A DNA stretch of 64,000 nt from JABSOG01 sp041583135 (lineage in GTDB: Bacteria > Pseudomonadota > Gammaproteobacteria > Enterobacterales > Alteromonadaceae): contig JBFHGJ010000014.1 in NCBI GenBank assembly GCA_041583135.1, forward strand, positions 12,395-76,394, given 5' to 3'. The position numbers and the translations under genes were made by a program. The notes under the pieces were generated by a model. It saw only the letters and a program-made list of their open reading frames with translations, ran no database searches and was not told where the DNA came from. The stretch's first letter is position 1, and every line of letters begins with the position of its first letter. Shown here one piece after another: positions 17,359 through 25,900 of this stretch.

Positions 17359-17368
17359 TTGTCGACAA
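17359..17368. promoter_or_regulatory. GntR operator candidate TTGTCGACAA (distal)
   Basis: Second upstream copy, centred 53 bp (about five helical turns) from the proximal one. The spacing would let two dimers bind on the same DNA face around the promoter. Confidence 0.6.
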
Positions 17369-17494
17369 AGTGGTTGACCACAGCTTAGTTTCACTAGCCT
17401 AGATCAGCTATGTGAATGGGGTGTGACAAGCACGTCTTTTTGCAAGTTGGCGTTAACCTACAAACCAAATATAGATGTTTTTTGTGTGTATGGG

Positions 17495-17812
17495 TTACGC
17501 CAGAGTGTTAGTTGCAGGCTCAGCGCAAACCCCTTTGCAGCAATCGGATTTGAGAAAGTCGATGAGTATGTTCATTTGCTTGTAGTTGGCTGTACACCAA
17601 ACCATTTTGCCTTCTCGCTTCTTATCAACTAAGCCTGCTCGATGGAGGTTGGAAAGGTGGTGGTTCAAAGTGGTCGAAGCAAGTGACAGGTGTTGTCCTA
17701 TTTCGCCCACCGACATGCCACTGGAGCCTGCGCGAACTAGAAGTTGGTAAATAGACAATCGAGTTTCATGGCCCAGTTGGGCGAGGCAGTTTGCAGCTTG
17801 TGAGATTTCCAT
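17495..17812 (-). CDS. ArsR-family winged-helix repressor
   Basis: 105 aa from the ATG at 17812 (a GTG at 17824 is in frame). ArsR fold: AANCLAQLGHETRLSIYQLL, then the recognition region QHLSLASTTLNHHLSNLHRAG and wing DKKREGKMVWCTAN. The C-terminus has SDCCKGVC, a Cys cluster that could sense metal, metalloid or reactive sulfur species. It is divergent from a strong promoter at 18049-18078 flanked by palindromes with TCTA/TAGA half-sites, the kind of site ArsR proteins bind. Confidence 0.88.
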   Translation of the reverse strand: MEISQAANCLAQLGHETRLSIYQLLVRAGSSGMSVGEIGQHLSLASTTLNHHLSNLHRAGLVDKKREGKMVWCTANYKQMNILIDFLKSDCCKGVCAEPATNTLA

Positions 17813-17824
17813 AAAGATCACCAA

Positions 17825-18195
17825 TAGGGATTGTTATTGCAGTTACATCGATAGCGTTATCAAGATTGGATGCGGCACGGTTGCAACAGTGACAGCTCTA
17901 AAATTTAGATTAAAGTACTTCCATATTAGTAGATATCTAGATTTGTATCAAACGTATATAAACGCATTATTTAACCCAGTTTATTTTTGGGCATTTAACG
18001 GTGTATTTAGAGAGGACAAAAAACAATTCTAATTTTCTAGAAATGTTGTTGACAGTTACGTTTCCATTTGTGTATGATTCATACAATTCTAGATATATAG
18101 AAAAGAATGGCGTAGGCAGTCATGCTCTTGACTAAAATCACGACTATTTCGCCTACGATGATGGAGGTAAAGGAGAGACAAGGATTAGTCGTACA
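17825..18195. promoter_or_regulatory. Divergent control region with ArsR-type palindromes
   Basis: Contains TAGATATCTA (17930-17939), TTTCTAGAAA (18034-18043) and TTCTA-6-TAGAA (18087-18102), all built from TCTA/TAGA half-sites. GTATGA-T-TCATAC (18072-18084) overlaps the -10 box of the plus-strand promoter. No recognised protein gene follows on the plus strand; a 27-aa frame from 18122 ends in the first repeat unit at 18196-18212. Confidence 0.5.
18049..18078 (+). promoter_or_regulatory. Near-consensus sigma-70 promoter
   Basis: TTGACA (18049-18054), an 18-bp spacer and TATGAT (18073-18078). It directs transcription into the 17-bp repeat array. ArsR-type palindromes lie on both sides, so it is probably repressed by the ArsR protein encoded at 17495-17812. 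Confidence 0.6.
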
Positions 18196-18348
18196 AAAGG
18201 ACTGATGGTATCAAAGGACTGGCGGTATCAAAGGACTGGCGGTATCAAAGGACTGGCTGTATCAAAGGAATGGCTGTATCAAAGGAATGGCTGTATCAAA
18301 GGAATGGCTGTAGCAAAGGACTGAGAGTATCAAAGGAGTATGAGAATC
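18196..18348 (+). repeat. Tandem array, nine 17-bp units AAAGGACTGGCGGTATC
   Basis: Exactly 153 bp, nine units of 17 bp with no indels. Variation is graded: inner units go from CTGGCGG to CTGGCTG to AATGGCTG, and the outer units are more diverged, a pattern expected of an array growing by slippage. A tenth decayed unit may follow. A 39-codon frame (18205-18324, MVSKDWRYQRTGG...) runs through it without a stop. Downstream is a hairpin at 18420-18452. Confidence 0.9.
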
Positions 18349-18419
18349 AAGGGAAAGCTGTGATATAGGAGGCTATTTCAATTCTTATCCAAATCAATCT
18401 TGCTATGCTTTTGGCTTAT

Positions 18420-18452
18420 GACCCGCTATCGAGGAGCCGTCTTTAGCGGGTC
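18420..18452. terminator. Hairpin between the repeat array and the DUF4199 gene
   Basis: GACCCGCTA (18420-18428) and TAGCGGGTC (18444-18452) pair perfectly, 9 bp. It lies 15 bases after the DUF4199 stop (minus strand) and about 70 bases after the array (plus strand), so it may end transcription from both sides. Confidence 0.5.
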
Positions 18453-18466
18453 AGCTAAGCCGTTAT

Positions 18467-18943
18467 CTAAACCTTTTTGGTAAAAATGGCCACTATTAAT
18501 GAGGTAAGAATGCCCATGACTGGCGCCCCAATGGTGGCTTGAAGCATATAGCTTTTGAGGTTGAAGTAGGCTTTGGCATCTGCTTCTGTCATCAGTTCGT
18601 GACTAATGGCAAAGTTAATGGCGTTGGTAAAGTAGTTAGGTGTGATAACAGTTTGTGTTAAATATTGACCTAACGGACTGAGTATTGTGACCACCAAAGT
18701 GATAAGCAGGCCGCAGATCACGCCTTGCTTATATGTCATTTTGCCGTTTAAGTCAGCTTTACGCTTATCTAGTAGCGCCAAAACGTATATAGCGATGGCG
18801 ACAAGGGCGAAAAAGTTGGTGTAAATTGGATGCTTGTCGATATATACATCATGTAAACCAACGGCTCTTTCCAGCACCATCCACAGCAGCATTGCAGCCA
18901 TAAAGATGACGCCCCATTTTATTTCTAATTTATATTGATTCAT
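18467..18943 (-). CDS. DUF4199-type integral membrane protein
   Basis: 158-aa protein with about four transmembrane helices: residues ~10-28 (VIFMAAMLLWMVLERAVG), ~40-58 (FFALVAIAIYVLALL), ~72-92 (GVICGLLITLVVTILSPLG) and the last ~25 residues (GAPVMGILTSLIVAIF). The pattern, including YKQGVICGLL and a loop with NYFTNAINF, fits DUF4199, a family frequent in Bacteroidota. Function unknown. The gene stands alone; nothing in the surroundings links it to a pathway. Confidence 0.7.
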   Translation of the reverse strand: MNQYKLEIKWGVIFMAAMLLWMVLERAVGLHDVYIDKHPIYTNFFALVAIAIYVLALLDKRKADLNGKMTYKQGVICGLLITLVVTILSPLGQYLTQTVITPNYFTNAINFAISHELMTEADAKAYFNLKSYMLQATIGAPVMGILTSLIVAIFTKKV

Positions 18944-19414
18944 TGTGCTTTCCTACAGAGGTTGTGGCTGATATCAGTGTAGTTAAAAATTCAAGTTTTA
19001 AACGGTTTTTATTGATTGATAAATAAGTGAGCAGTTAAGAGCTTGATAAATTAGGGGTAATCCATTTTGGGAGAGTCGATTGTCGCTGGACATCGCCAAA
19101 AGTTCCGCGCCGGCGAATTGCCGTGAAATGCGATAGGTATACTCAGGGCTACATTGAAAATCTAATTGGGCAAGTAGGTTGGAACACTATTCATCAGATA
19201 GAATCTGAGGAGTTAGACTTGCTAGGGGGCGCTAAGCTCTGTTAATAAACGAAGTAATATTAATATACTGCCGAGTGCCCATTATTCACTAGATAACGCC
19301 CTAGCGCGTCTAAGAAGGTAATAGGGCGTAGTAAGCACTTTATTGCTCGTTGTTTTGGCTAAATGATGGTATTCTGCCGAGCAATTTTTCAGCCAAAGAC
19401 CAATACGTTAGTTT
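18944..19414. other. Intergenic region without a supported gene
   Basis: 470 bp. It holds the promoters of the divergent DUF4199 and YehS genes. One frame is open from 19039 to 19245 but has no ATG or ribosome binding site and was not called. Nothing else is recognised. Confidence 0.5.
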
Positions 19415-19876
19415 ATGCTCAATAATGATTTTTTACGCCGCCTGAGATATGCCCTAGACCTTAACGACAAAACCATGCTTACGATATTTAAACACATGGG
19501 CAACGAGGTTGAGGTCGGCTATCTTAAAGCGATTATGACCAAAGAAGGTGAGCCTGGGTTCATTGCTTGCCGAGATAGCCAGTTATGTCAATTTCTTGAT
19601 GGCCTGATCATTCATAACCGGGGGCTACAAGAAGGCAAAGGTATACCAGAGCCACAAAAGCGTATCAACAATAACGAGATCTTACAAAAGCTGCGTATTG
19701 CCCTAGAACTAAAGGCGGACGATGTCGTAGACATTTTGAAGCTGGCAAACTTTAGGCTTTCCAAAGCCGAGCTTGGTGCATTCTTTCGCAAACCAGAGCA
19801 TCGTAACTACAAAGCCTGTGGCGACCAAGTGATCCGTAATTTCCTTGCCGGCCTCACCAAGCGCAACCGCAAATAA
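19415..19876 (+). CDS. yehS: DUF1456 family protein YehS
   Basis: 153-aa cytoplasmic protein made of two copies of a ~60-residue module: residues 3-67 (NDFLRRLRYALDLNDKTM...) and 88-148 (NEILQKLRIALELKADDV...), each ending in a C(R/G)D-x-x-(L/I)-x-x-FL motif. This duplication is the hallmark of the YehS/DUF1456 family. The molecular role is not known. The gene is monocistronic and convergent with the SGNH esterase gene, with a GTGTCTGACAC inverted repeat between them. Confidence 0.88.
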   Translation: MLNNDFLRRLRYALDLNDKTMLTIFKHMGNEVEVGYLKAIMTKEGEPGFIACRDSQLCQFLDGLIIHNRGLQEGKGIPEPQKRINNNEILQKLRIALELKADDVVDILKLANFRLSKAELGAFFRKPEHRNYKACGDQVIRNFLAGLTKRNRK

Positions 19877-19917
19877 CACTAAAGTCATAGGGCCGAAAGG
19901 CGAGTACCTAAAAAATT

Positions 19918-19984
19918 AGTGTCAGACACCAAAACTTCTATTGGCTTGAAAACCAAAGATTAATTTTCGTAGGTGTCTGACACT
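19918..19984. repeat. GTGTCTGACAC inverted repeat between convergent genes
   Basis: AGTGTCAGACACC (19918-19930) and GGTGTCTGACACT (19972-19984) are exact 13-bp complements with a 41-base loop. It is the same family as 10498-10558 and 35923-36008. It is probably a REP-like element acting as a bidirectional terminator. Confidence 0.7.
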
Positions 19985-19992
19985 TTGATGAA

Positions 19993-21378
19993 TTATTGCG
20001 GTTTGGCGGGGTTGGCGTTCCACAACATTTCGCTGATCAAGTTTTGGGTGGCAATGTTGGGATGGAAGCAATCGCCGCCGTTGATGTGCTCTGCACCAAA
20101 TGAGAATGTGCCGGCGCTTGGTGTGTACTCATCGACGTATTCCGCTGTAACCAAAATGCCATTAGGGTTTAGGCCATTGGCGTTGGTGTTATAGGCATGG
20201 GCTTCTTCAGCCAAAATTTCGTTATAGCGCTTTTGTGCTGTCGCGACACCATCATGGCGTTGTTGTAGTGTTTCGCCGTTAAATACTCCGCCAGCCGTTA
20301 CAATTGAACACACGTTGTAAGTGCTCCACAGATACTGACAGTCAACTTGCCCCGGCTTTTGTGCTTGCAAGGCCAAACCTGCGTCACGTATATCTTGAAC
20401 GCGAGGTACACTGGCAAGCAAAATGCTGGCATTGTCTTGTGCCATACCTTGTATCAACACGTTTAGGCCGTCTTGAACCGACTGGCGCCATTGCGCTTCG
20501 CTATACAATGGGTCTGAGCAGTTTGCGCCATCAACACAGCCTCGGTTACAGATGTCGTTGCCGCCGAGCTCAATCACTACATGGTTTGGTTTTTCAGGCT
20601 GACTAATGATTTTATTGGCTTGAACCACGAGGTTGTTGTTGCCGCCACGCATTTCTGAGCCGCTAATGGCGGCAGATTGATTGGCTGTTGTATTTGCTTC
20701 AAATTGTTTGTAGCGGTCAAAAAAACTGAAAACCTCGTTTGAGCTGCCATCAAACCAAGAGTGTTCTAATTGATCACCGCCTGCTGGGCATAATCTATCC
20801 CACCACCAGTAATTTGCGGTGCAATCGGCAGAAAAAGCTTTGGTAATACTATCTCCAGCCACCGCAAGACGATAAGGCGCTAGTGGTGTCGTGTCACCTC
20901 CTGTGGAATAGGTGGCCAACAATGTCACATCTGTGTATGCGCTGTAGCCGCCTAGCATGACATAGTAAACGCCTTGCTGAGGTGCACTGAAGCTACAGCT
21001 TTCATTGTTACCAGATAAATATGGCCTACAATCGAACTGGCTGGTTGTTGGTTGAGCGCCAAACAATACATACATGTCGGCGTCACCGCTGCCGCCAGAT
21101 AGGCTAAAGCTCAAATCACTGGCATTGGAAGGGACATTTAGGGTGAAGAATTGCTCAGAGCCGTTAGCGCCATTTAAACCGCCAACCGCGACTCCGTTGC
21201 TGAGTTCATTGCTCAAAGAGTTCTTACTCAGTTGTCTTTCTATCGGTTGATAGAGTCGATTTTGGCCTTTTTGCTCCGCGCTTGCTTGTTTTGCTGCAAA
21301 GGCTGTTGTAGGTGTTCCGAATGCCAAAATTGCTGCAAATGTGGTTGGCAGCAATGTCAAAGCATGGGTCTTTTTCAT
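19993..21378 (-). CDS. Secreted SGNH/GDSL esterase with N-terminal PPC-like domain
   Basis: 461 aa. Signal peptide (MKKTHALTLLPTTFAAILAF...TAFA). Residues ~60-160 resemble a bacterial pre-peptidase C-terminal domain (SEQFFTLNVPSNASDLSFSL, GDADMYVLFG, GVYYVMLGGYSAYTDVTL). The catalytic SGNH domain follows: block I GDSIT with Ser177, block II Gly in SGSEMRGGNNN, block III GGND and block V GGDCFHPN with the Asp and His. Cys pairs fit an exported protein. The likely activity is lipase or acylesterase; the substrate is unknown. Confidence 0.9.
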   Translation of the reverse strand: MKKTHALTLLPTTFAAILAFGTPTTAFAAKQASAEQKGQNRLYQPIERQLSKNSLSNELSNGVAVGGLNGANGSEQFFTLNVPSNASDLSFSLSGGSGDADMYVLFGAQPTTSQFDCRPYLSGNNESCSFSAPQQGVYYVMLGGYSAYTDVTLLATYSTGGDTTPLAPYRLAVAGDSITKAFSADCTANYWWWDRLCPAGGDQLEHSWFDGSSNEVFSFFDRYKQFEANTTANQSAAISGSEMRGGNNNLVVQANKIISQPEKPNHVVIELGGNDICNRGCVDGANCSDPLYSEAQWRQSVQDGLNVLIQGMAQDNASILLASVPRVQDIRDAGLALQAQKPGQVDCQYLWSTYNVCSIVTAGGVFNGETLQQRHDGVATAQKRYNEILAEEAHAYNTNANGLNPNGILVTAEYVDEYTPSAGTFSFGAEHINGGDCFHPNIATQNLISEMLWNANPAKPQ

Positions 21379-21505
21379 CTTGTTACTCTCTTTGTTTTGT
21401 CGTGATTTATTGTTCTTTTATTCTGGTAAGAGGTGCGACCTCTTTAGCGGGCACACTCTAACATGATGAAAGCGACAGCAATATCCCATAAAAGGGGGAT
21501 CTTTT

Positions 21506-22189
21506 TTAACGTTTGAGCGCTGGTGGTTGGACAACGCTGGCGATCAATTGTGATTTGGAGTGAACATCATATTTGCCATATATGTTTTTAACATGATGAC
21601 GCACGGTTTCGAGGGCTATATTTAATTTCGCTGCGACTTGTTTGTAAGACAAGCCGCCGATTAAGGCGTTGACTACTTGTTGTTCTCTGTGGGTGAGTTC
21701 AGGACTGCATTGTGGCTTATGGTTGAGTTGCAACTGGCCGACCAGTTGTCTGGCAATTTTAGGGGATAAAGGTGAGCCGCCATGAATGAGTTCAATGATC
21801 GATTGCTCCAATACCATGTTGCAGTGATGAGCTAAAACAAAGCCGTTGATGCCAGCGTCCAGCGCCTTAATCAATACCGGTGTGCTGATATGACCACAAA
21901 GCATCAGCACTTCAGTTTTAGGACTATCCTGTTTAATCAGTTTAACGCTGTCTAACACTCTGGTTGAAAGTTGATTACACATTATCAGCACTTCAGGCGC
22001 GCGATGCTGCATTAAAAAACTCTCAACTGCACTGATGTCCTGACATTGAAATATCAACTCAAGATTATTAGATTGGTAGGTTTTTGCTGCTACTTCACTG
22101 GCCTGCTGTTTGTCTAACGCGACAATGGCGACAGTGATTTTGCGGGCTTTTGTCATCATAAAACACCATGGTTTAACAACAACGGCCAT
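21506..22189 (-). CDS. LuxR-family regulator with degenerate receiver domain
   Basis: 227 aa from 22189; ATGs at 22159 and 22156 are alternative starts. The C-terminal LuxR helix-turn-helix is clear (LTHREQQVVNALIGGLSYKQ, AAKLNIALETVRHHVKNIYGKY). The N-terminal half keeps the receiver layout (alternating VLIMCNQ, EVLMLCGHIS, ALDAGINGFVLAHH). However, the position of the phosphoacceptor Asp is C/N in LIMCNQ, and the conserved Lys after GFVL is His-like. It should therefore act without phosphorylation. It is upstream-adjacent to a secreted Cys-rich peptide gene on the same strand. Confidence 0.85.
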   Translation of the reverse strand: MAVVVKPWCFMMTKARKITVAIVALDKQQASEVAAKTYQSNNLELIFQCQDISAVESFLMQHRAPEVLIMCNQLSTRVLDSVKLIKQDSPKTEVLMLCGHISTPVLIKALDAGINGFVLAHHCNMVLEQSIIELIHGGSPLSPKIARQLVGQLQLNHKPQCSPELTHREQQVVNALIGGLSYKQVAAKLNIALETVRHHVKNIYGKYDVHSKSQLIASVVQPPALKR

Positions 22190-22508
22190 TACTGCAATTG
22201 GTCGAATGTATTGTTATTGATTGTTCTTTTTATTGGGTTATTTATTCACTCTGATACATACTGTTACATAGTTTTTACCTGAATTAAACCCCTGAGTTAC
22301 TTTTGTCAAAAATGACTAAATTTTGGATGTTTATTTGGGAATGGATTAATGAAGAAAAGTTTTAGTTTTGAAGGTTTTATTAGGGGATTTTATTGAAAGG
22401 TCATAAACTGACATTCTTGAACTATCTAGCTGGAGGATAGTGGAGCTAGTAAATGGTTTGTTTAGCTCAAGAATGTCAGGTGACGTGCTGCGAATTAACC
22501 TACATTAT
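22190..22508. other. Intergenic region with long inverted repeat
   Basis: AT-rich upstream region of the LuxR gene. It holds CTGACATTCTTGA (22408-22420) and its exact complement (22467-22479), plus inner CTAGCT/AGCTAG words. The structure follows the Cys-rich peptide gene by 29 bases on the minus strand, so it may be its terminator or an mRNA stabiliser. Confidence 0.5.
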
Positions 22509-22736
22509 TTATGCGGCCATGCACACGCAATCGTCGTTTGGTCGGCAATCCGGGCGCGGATCGCCCGGATTGCAGTTGGTAGAATTTTCAGTCGCAAAAT
22601 GTGTAATTCCACCATCTTTAAGTTGGCTAACAGCCACTGGGCTGCTATACAATAATTCTGAATTTGCTGCATCGACAGTGCCGGTAAAAACCAGCGCTAT
22701 GGTTGATAAAGTGAGTAGGGTATTATTTGTGTTCAT
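22509..22736 (-). CDS. Secreted Cys-rich small peptide, 75 aa
   Basis: ATG at 22736 with AGAGGATAG upstream. Residues 1-23 form a signal peptide (NTLLTLSTIALVFTGTVDA, then AN). The mature ~52 residues end in a Cys/Pro/Asp-rich tail: Cys at 55, 64, 70 and 72 (NCNPGDPRPDCRPNDDCVC). Four cysteines suggest two disulfides in the periplasm or outside. No family is recognised. It lies between the LuxR protein with a degenerate receiver (same strand) and a large hybrid sensor (divergent). Confidence 0.65.
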   Translation of the reverse strand: MNTNNTLLTLSTIALVFTGTVDAANSELLYSSPVAVSQLKDGGITHFATENSTNCNPGDPRPDCRPNDDCVCMAA

Positions 22737-22865
22737 AGTGGCTATCCTCTAATTACTATACGCTAATAAATTACGTTACAAAGTTCCAATTTAAATACAC
22801 CCGGAAGTGCTTGCTATATCAGCAAAATCAGAAGGAATTATACCCTGAATAGAAGTTGAATAGAA

Positions 22866-22884
22866 GTATTTTGTTACAAAATAC
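22866..22884. promoter_or_regulatory. 19-bp perfect palindrome upstream of the hybrid sensor
   Basis: GTATTTTGT-T-ACAAAATAC, nine-base perfect arms around one central base, 90 bp before the hybrid sensor start. A related GTTACAAAG word lies at 22774-22782. It is a candidate operator in the divergent region between the Cys-rich peptide gene and the sensor. Confidence 0.5.
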
Positions 22885-22974
22885 GTATTGTTCGCTCGAT
22901 AATTGACCGATTTCTTGCCACTGAATTGCCCTTGTTATATGATGCCAATCAGATTGATTCATTAGCGCAAATAA

Positions 22975-25900
22975 ATGTCTAACCACTCGTTTTTCACAAA
23001 ATTAGAAAAGTGCTACTTATTTCGGCTTTATCATCTATTTCAGCTTAATTGGCCGAAATTGTTTTTTTTAATTTCTTTTTTAGCACCATTTCCCGCCCTG
23101 TCTTCTTTTGTGTCAATTGGGCCTGTGGCTATTAAAGTGGATTCTCCTCGAGAATTACAGGATGTTTCTATTTACAAAATGCTGCAAGGGCAAGCTGGTT
23201 TTATTTGGTTTGCGACCAACCAAGGATTATGGCGATTTGATGGCACTAACTTGAAAAAATATCAGTATGAAAAGGGTAACCAAAATACTGTGCTATCAAA
23301 CTGGGTTTCTAGTATTGCTCAAGATTCGTTGGGCAACATTTGGCTTATAAATAGTGGAAAAGGTTTAAGCCAGTTTAATCCCAAGAACGAACAATTTACT
23401 CATTTTCAAGCAAACGAAGATGACCCTAATACATTAAGTTCTAACAACCTTTATGGCATTTATTTCGATCGGCAAGACAATCTATGGATAGGGGCGTCTA
23501 ATGGTATAAATATACTAGATACCAAAGCACTTCTGTTTCGTCATGTTGATTTGAATATGACACCTCTTGACGGGCGAGAAGGACCGAAAGTTTATTATGC
23601 TTATCCCGATAGCAAAGGTAATGTCTGGCTTACTGTTCGTGAACATGGATTTTTTCGTTATGATACAGAGAAGAGAAAGCTTCATAAGTACGAAACCGTT
23701 CCTAATGACCCTACCACCAAAGTCGAAGGTCTGCCGACAGTTGTTTATGAGGAGGATGATGGGACGATATGGCTGACTTCAAGCAATGCTGTAAACAAAT
23801 ATCTCCCTGAGTCAGATTCCTTTAAGAGGATATATCCAAATGACATGGATGGTAACTTAATTGAAGGATTATTTCCTGAGGCATTGATTCGTGTCGATAG
23901 CAATAAATTAGCTGTAGGAACAATTAACAAGGGCCTTGGTATTATTGATAAGACAGAGAAAAAGATAAAAATTCTTAACCCTTCAAATGCAATTTATAAG
24001 TATTCTATTAGTGATTTCCGTATTCATGATATGTTACTTGATTCTTCAGGGGTTCTTTGGGTCTCTAGTTATCCATCTGGTTTATATCAAATACCTAGAG
24101 GTGCCTTTTTATCCCAGTTCAAATTAATTGACGAAGACTTACAATCGTCATTTAGTACAGCATATTCTGTTGATGCTAGCTTTCTAGTTGGGCATTCAAA
24201 TGGCTTGTCAAAGCTTGATGCTCGTACTGAAAATTTATCCTCTATTGATGAGTTAGGAGGGGCTGTCGCTATTGCGCAATCAGCCAAAAAAAATAGTCTA
24301 TATGTTCTTTTTAATGATGTTGGGCTTAGGGAAATCGACCTTGGTAAGATGGAAGTGAAGCCAGTTGCGCGTTGTAATGACGTAGCTGAAAAACTCGCTG
24401 GAAATCGAAATGTTAAAGATTTGGTATATTTAGATGAGAAACTCTATATTGGCTTCTTCAAAGATTTTAATCTTAAGGTCGGCATTTTGTCGCTAGATCT
24501 AAAAAGCTGTCAACTAACTGAACTAAATACCACTTGGAATGTTACTGGATTAGTCGAGTTAGAAGGGAGCATTTTGGCATCCACTCGTCAAAATGGCCTA
24601 AACCTGCTCAATACAAAAAGTACTCAATGGGAGAAAGTCGCCGAAGAAGCCTTGGCTGGTAGGGAGCTATTAAGAATTTTTAAAGCGAGAGATGGTGCCG
24701 TTTGGGCTTCAATAGATGGCGTTGGCTTGGCGAAAGTGGCATTAGAAACTGGATTATTGGATATTGTCTCTATGGAAGATGGTTTATCCAGCAATCGCAT
24801 ATTCACGATAACGGAGGATAGTGATGGCATCTTGTGGCTAGGAAGCGCTCAAGGCGTTTCGGCATTTGATCCAAAGTCTAGCAGTATTGAGAACTTTACT
24901 ATCAATGATGGCATTAGGGGGAAAGGGAACGCTGCGTACTGGTCTGCTATAAACCGAAATGATGATATTTTAATGGCCAGTTACAAATGGCTTCTCACCT
25001 TCAACGCCAAAAAACTCCTTGCCCTAAGAAAACAAAAAACAGCACCTAGTAATATTTTGTTGTCGGACTTTAGGCTTTTTAACAAGCCCATGGATACCCA
25101 AGCAATTGATCCGCAATCACCTCTTGAAAAATCAATCAATAACTTAGATGAAATAACGCTTGAACATGATGATTCTTGGTTTTCTTTAGCTTTTGCATCA
25201 AGTAATTATCAGTTGGGTGAGCGATTGCGATATGCCTATCAAATGCAGGGGCTTAGCGATAAGTGGATTGAAGCGGACAAAGGGAATCAGTTGGTGAGCT
25301 TTTCGTCTTTGGCGCCAAAAAACTATGTGCTTAAAATTCGCTCTGGTGACGGCAAAGGCTGGCACGACAATGTTAGAGCGCTCAAGGTAAATGTGTTGCC
25401 TCCGTGGTGGCTTACGTGGCAAGCCTATGTTCTATATGTGGCGTTATTTGTTTTCTGTGGTTGGGCGTTTTATCGCTTTCGCACCAAAGCGTTGGTAAAA
25501 AAAGCTGAGGAGCTAGAGCGAGGTATCGCAGAGCGTACTGAAACCATCAATCAGCTGATGGCGCAAAAAGACCGCATGTTTGCCAATATTTCTCATGAAT
25601 TTAAAACGCCGCTCACGCTAATTTTAAACCCGCTGGAAAACATCAAACGGAGTATCAACACCGTAGACTTTGATCGCAAAGTCGCGATGATGAAGCGCAA
25701 CAGTAAAAGGTTGTTGCGGATGGTCGATCAGCTACTTGAACTTTCTAAATTAGAAACAACTGAAAACGAAAAGCGCGATTTATACTCTCTGCAAGAAACT
25801 TTGAATGTGTTGATCACCTCATTTCAGCCGCTAATTGACAGCAAAAATATGACGTTAAGTTGTGATGAGTATGATGACGTTATTTTATCGCTTAAGCCCG

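Noticed and set aside
17423..17632. 69-aa plus-strand open frame over the ArsR gene
   Set aside because: It overlaps the ArsR coding sequence on the opposite strand, with no ribosome binding site.
18196..18348. CRISPR array or plasmid iterons at the 17-bp repeat
   Set aside because: There are no spacers, so it is not CRISPR. No replication gene is nearby, so iterons are unsupported although the unit length fits.
19039..19245. Open frame of about 68 codons (…YTQGYIENLIGQVGWNTI…)
   Set aside because: No ATG or ribosome binding site and no recognised family. It could be a gene remnant but I cannot support it.
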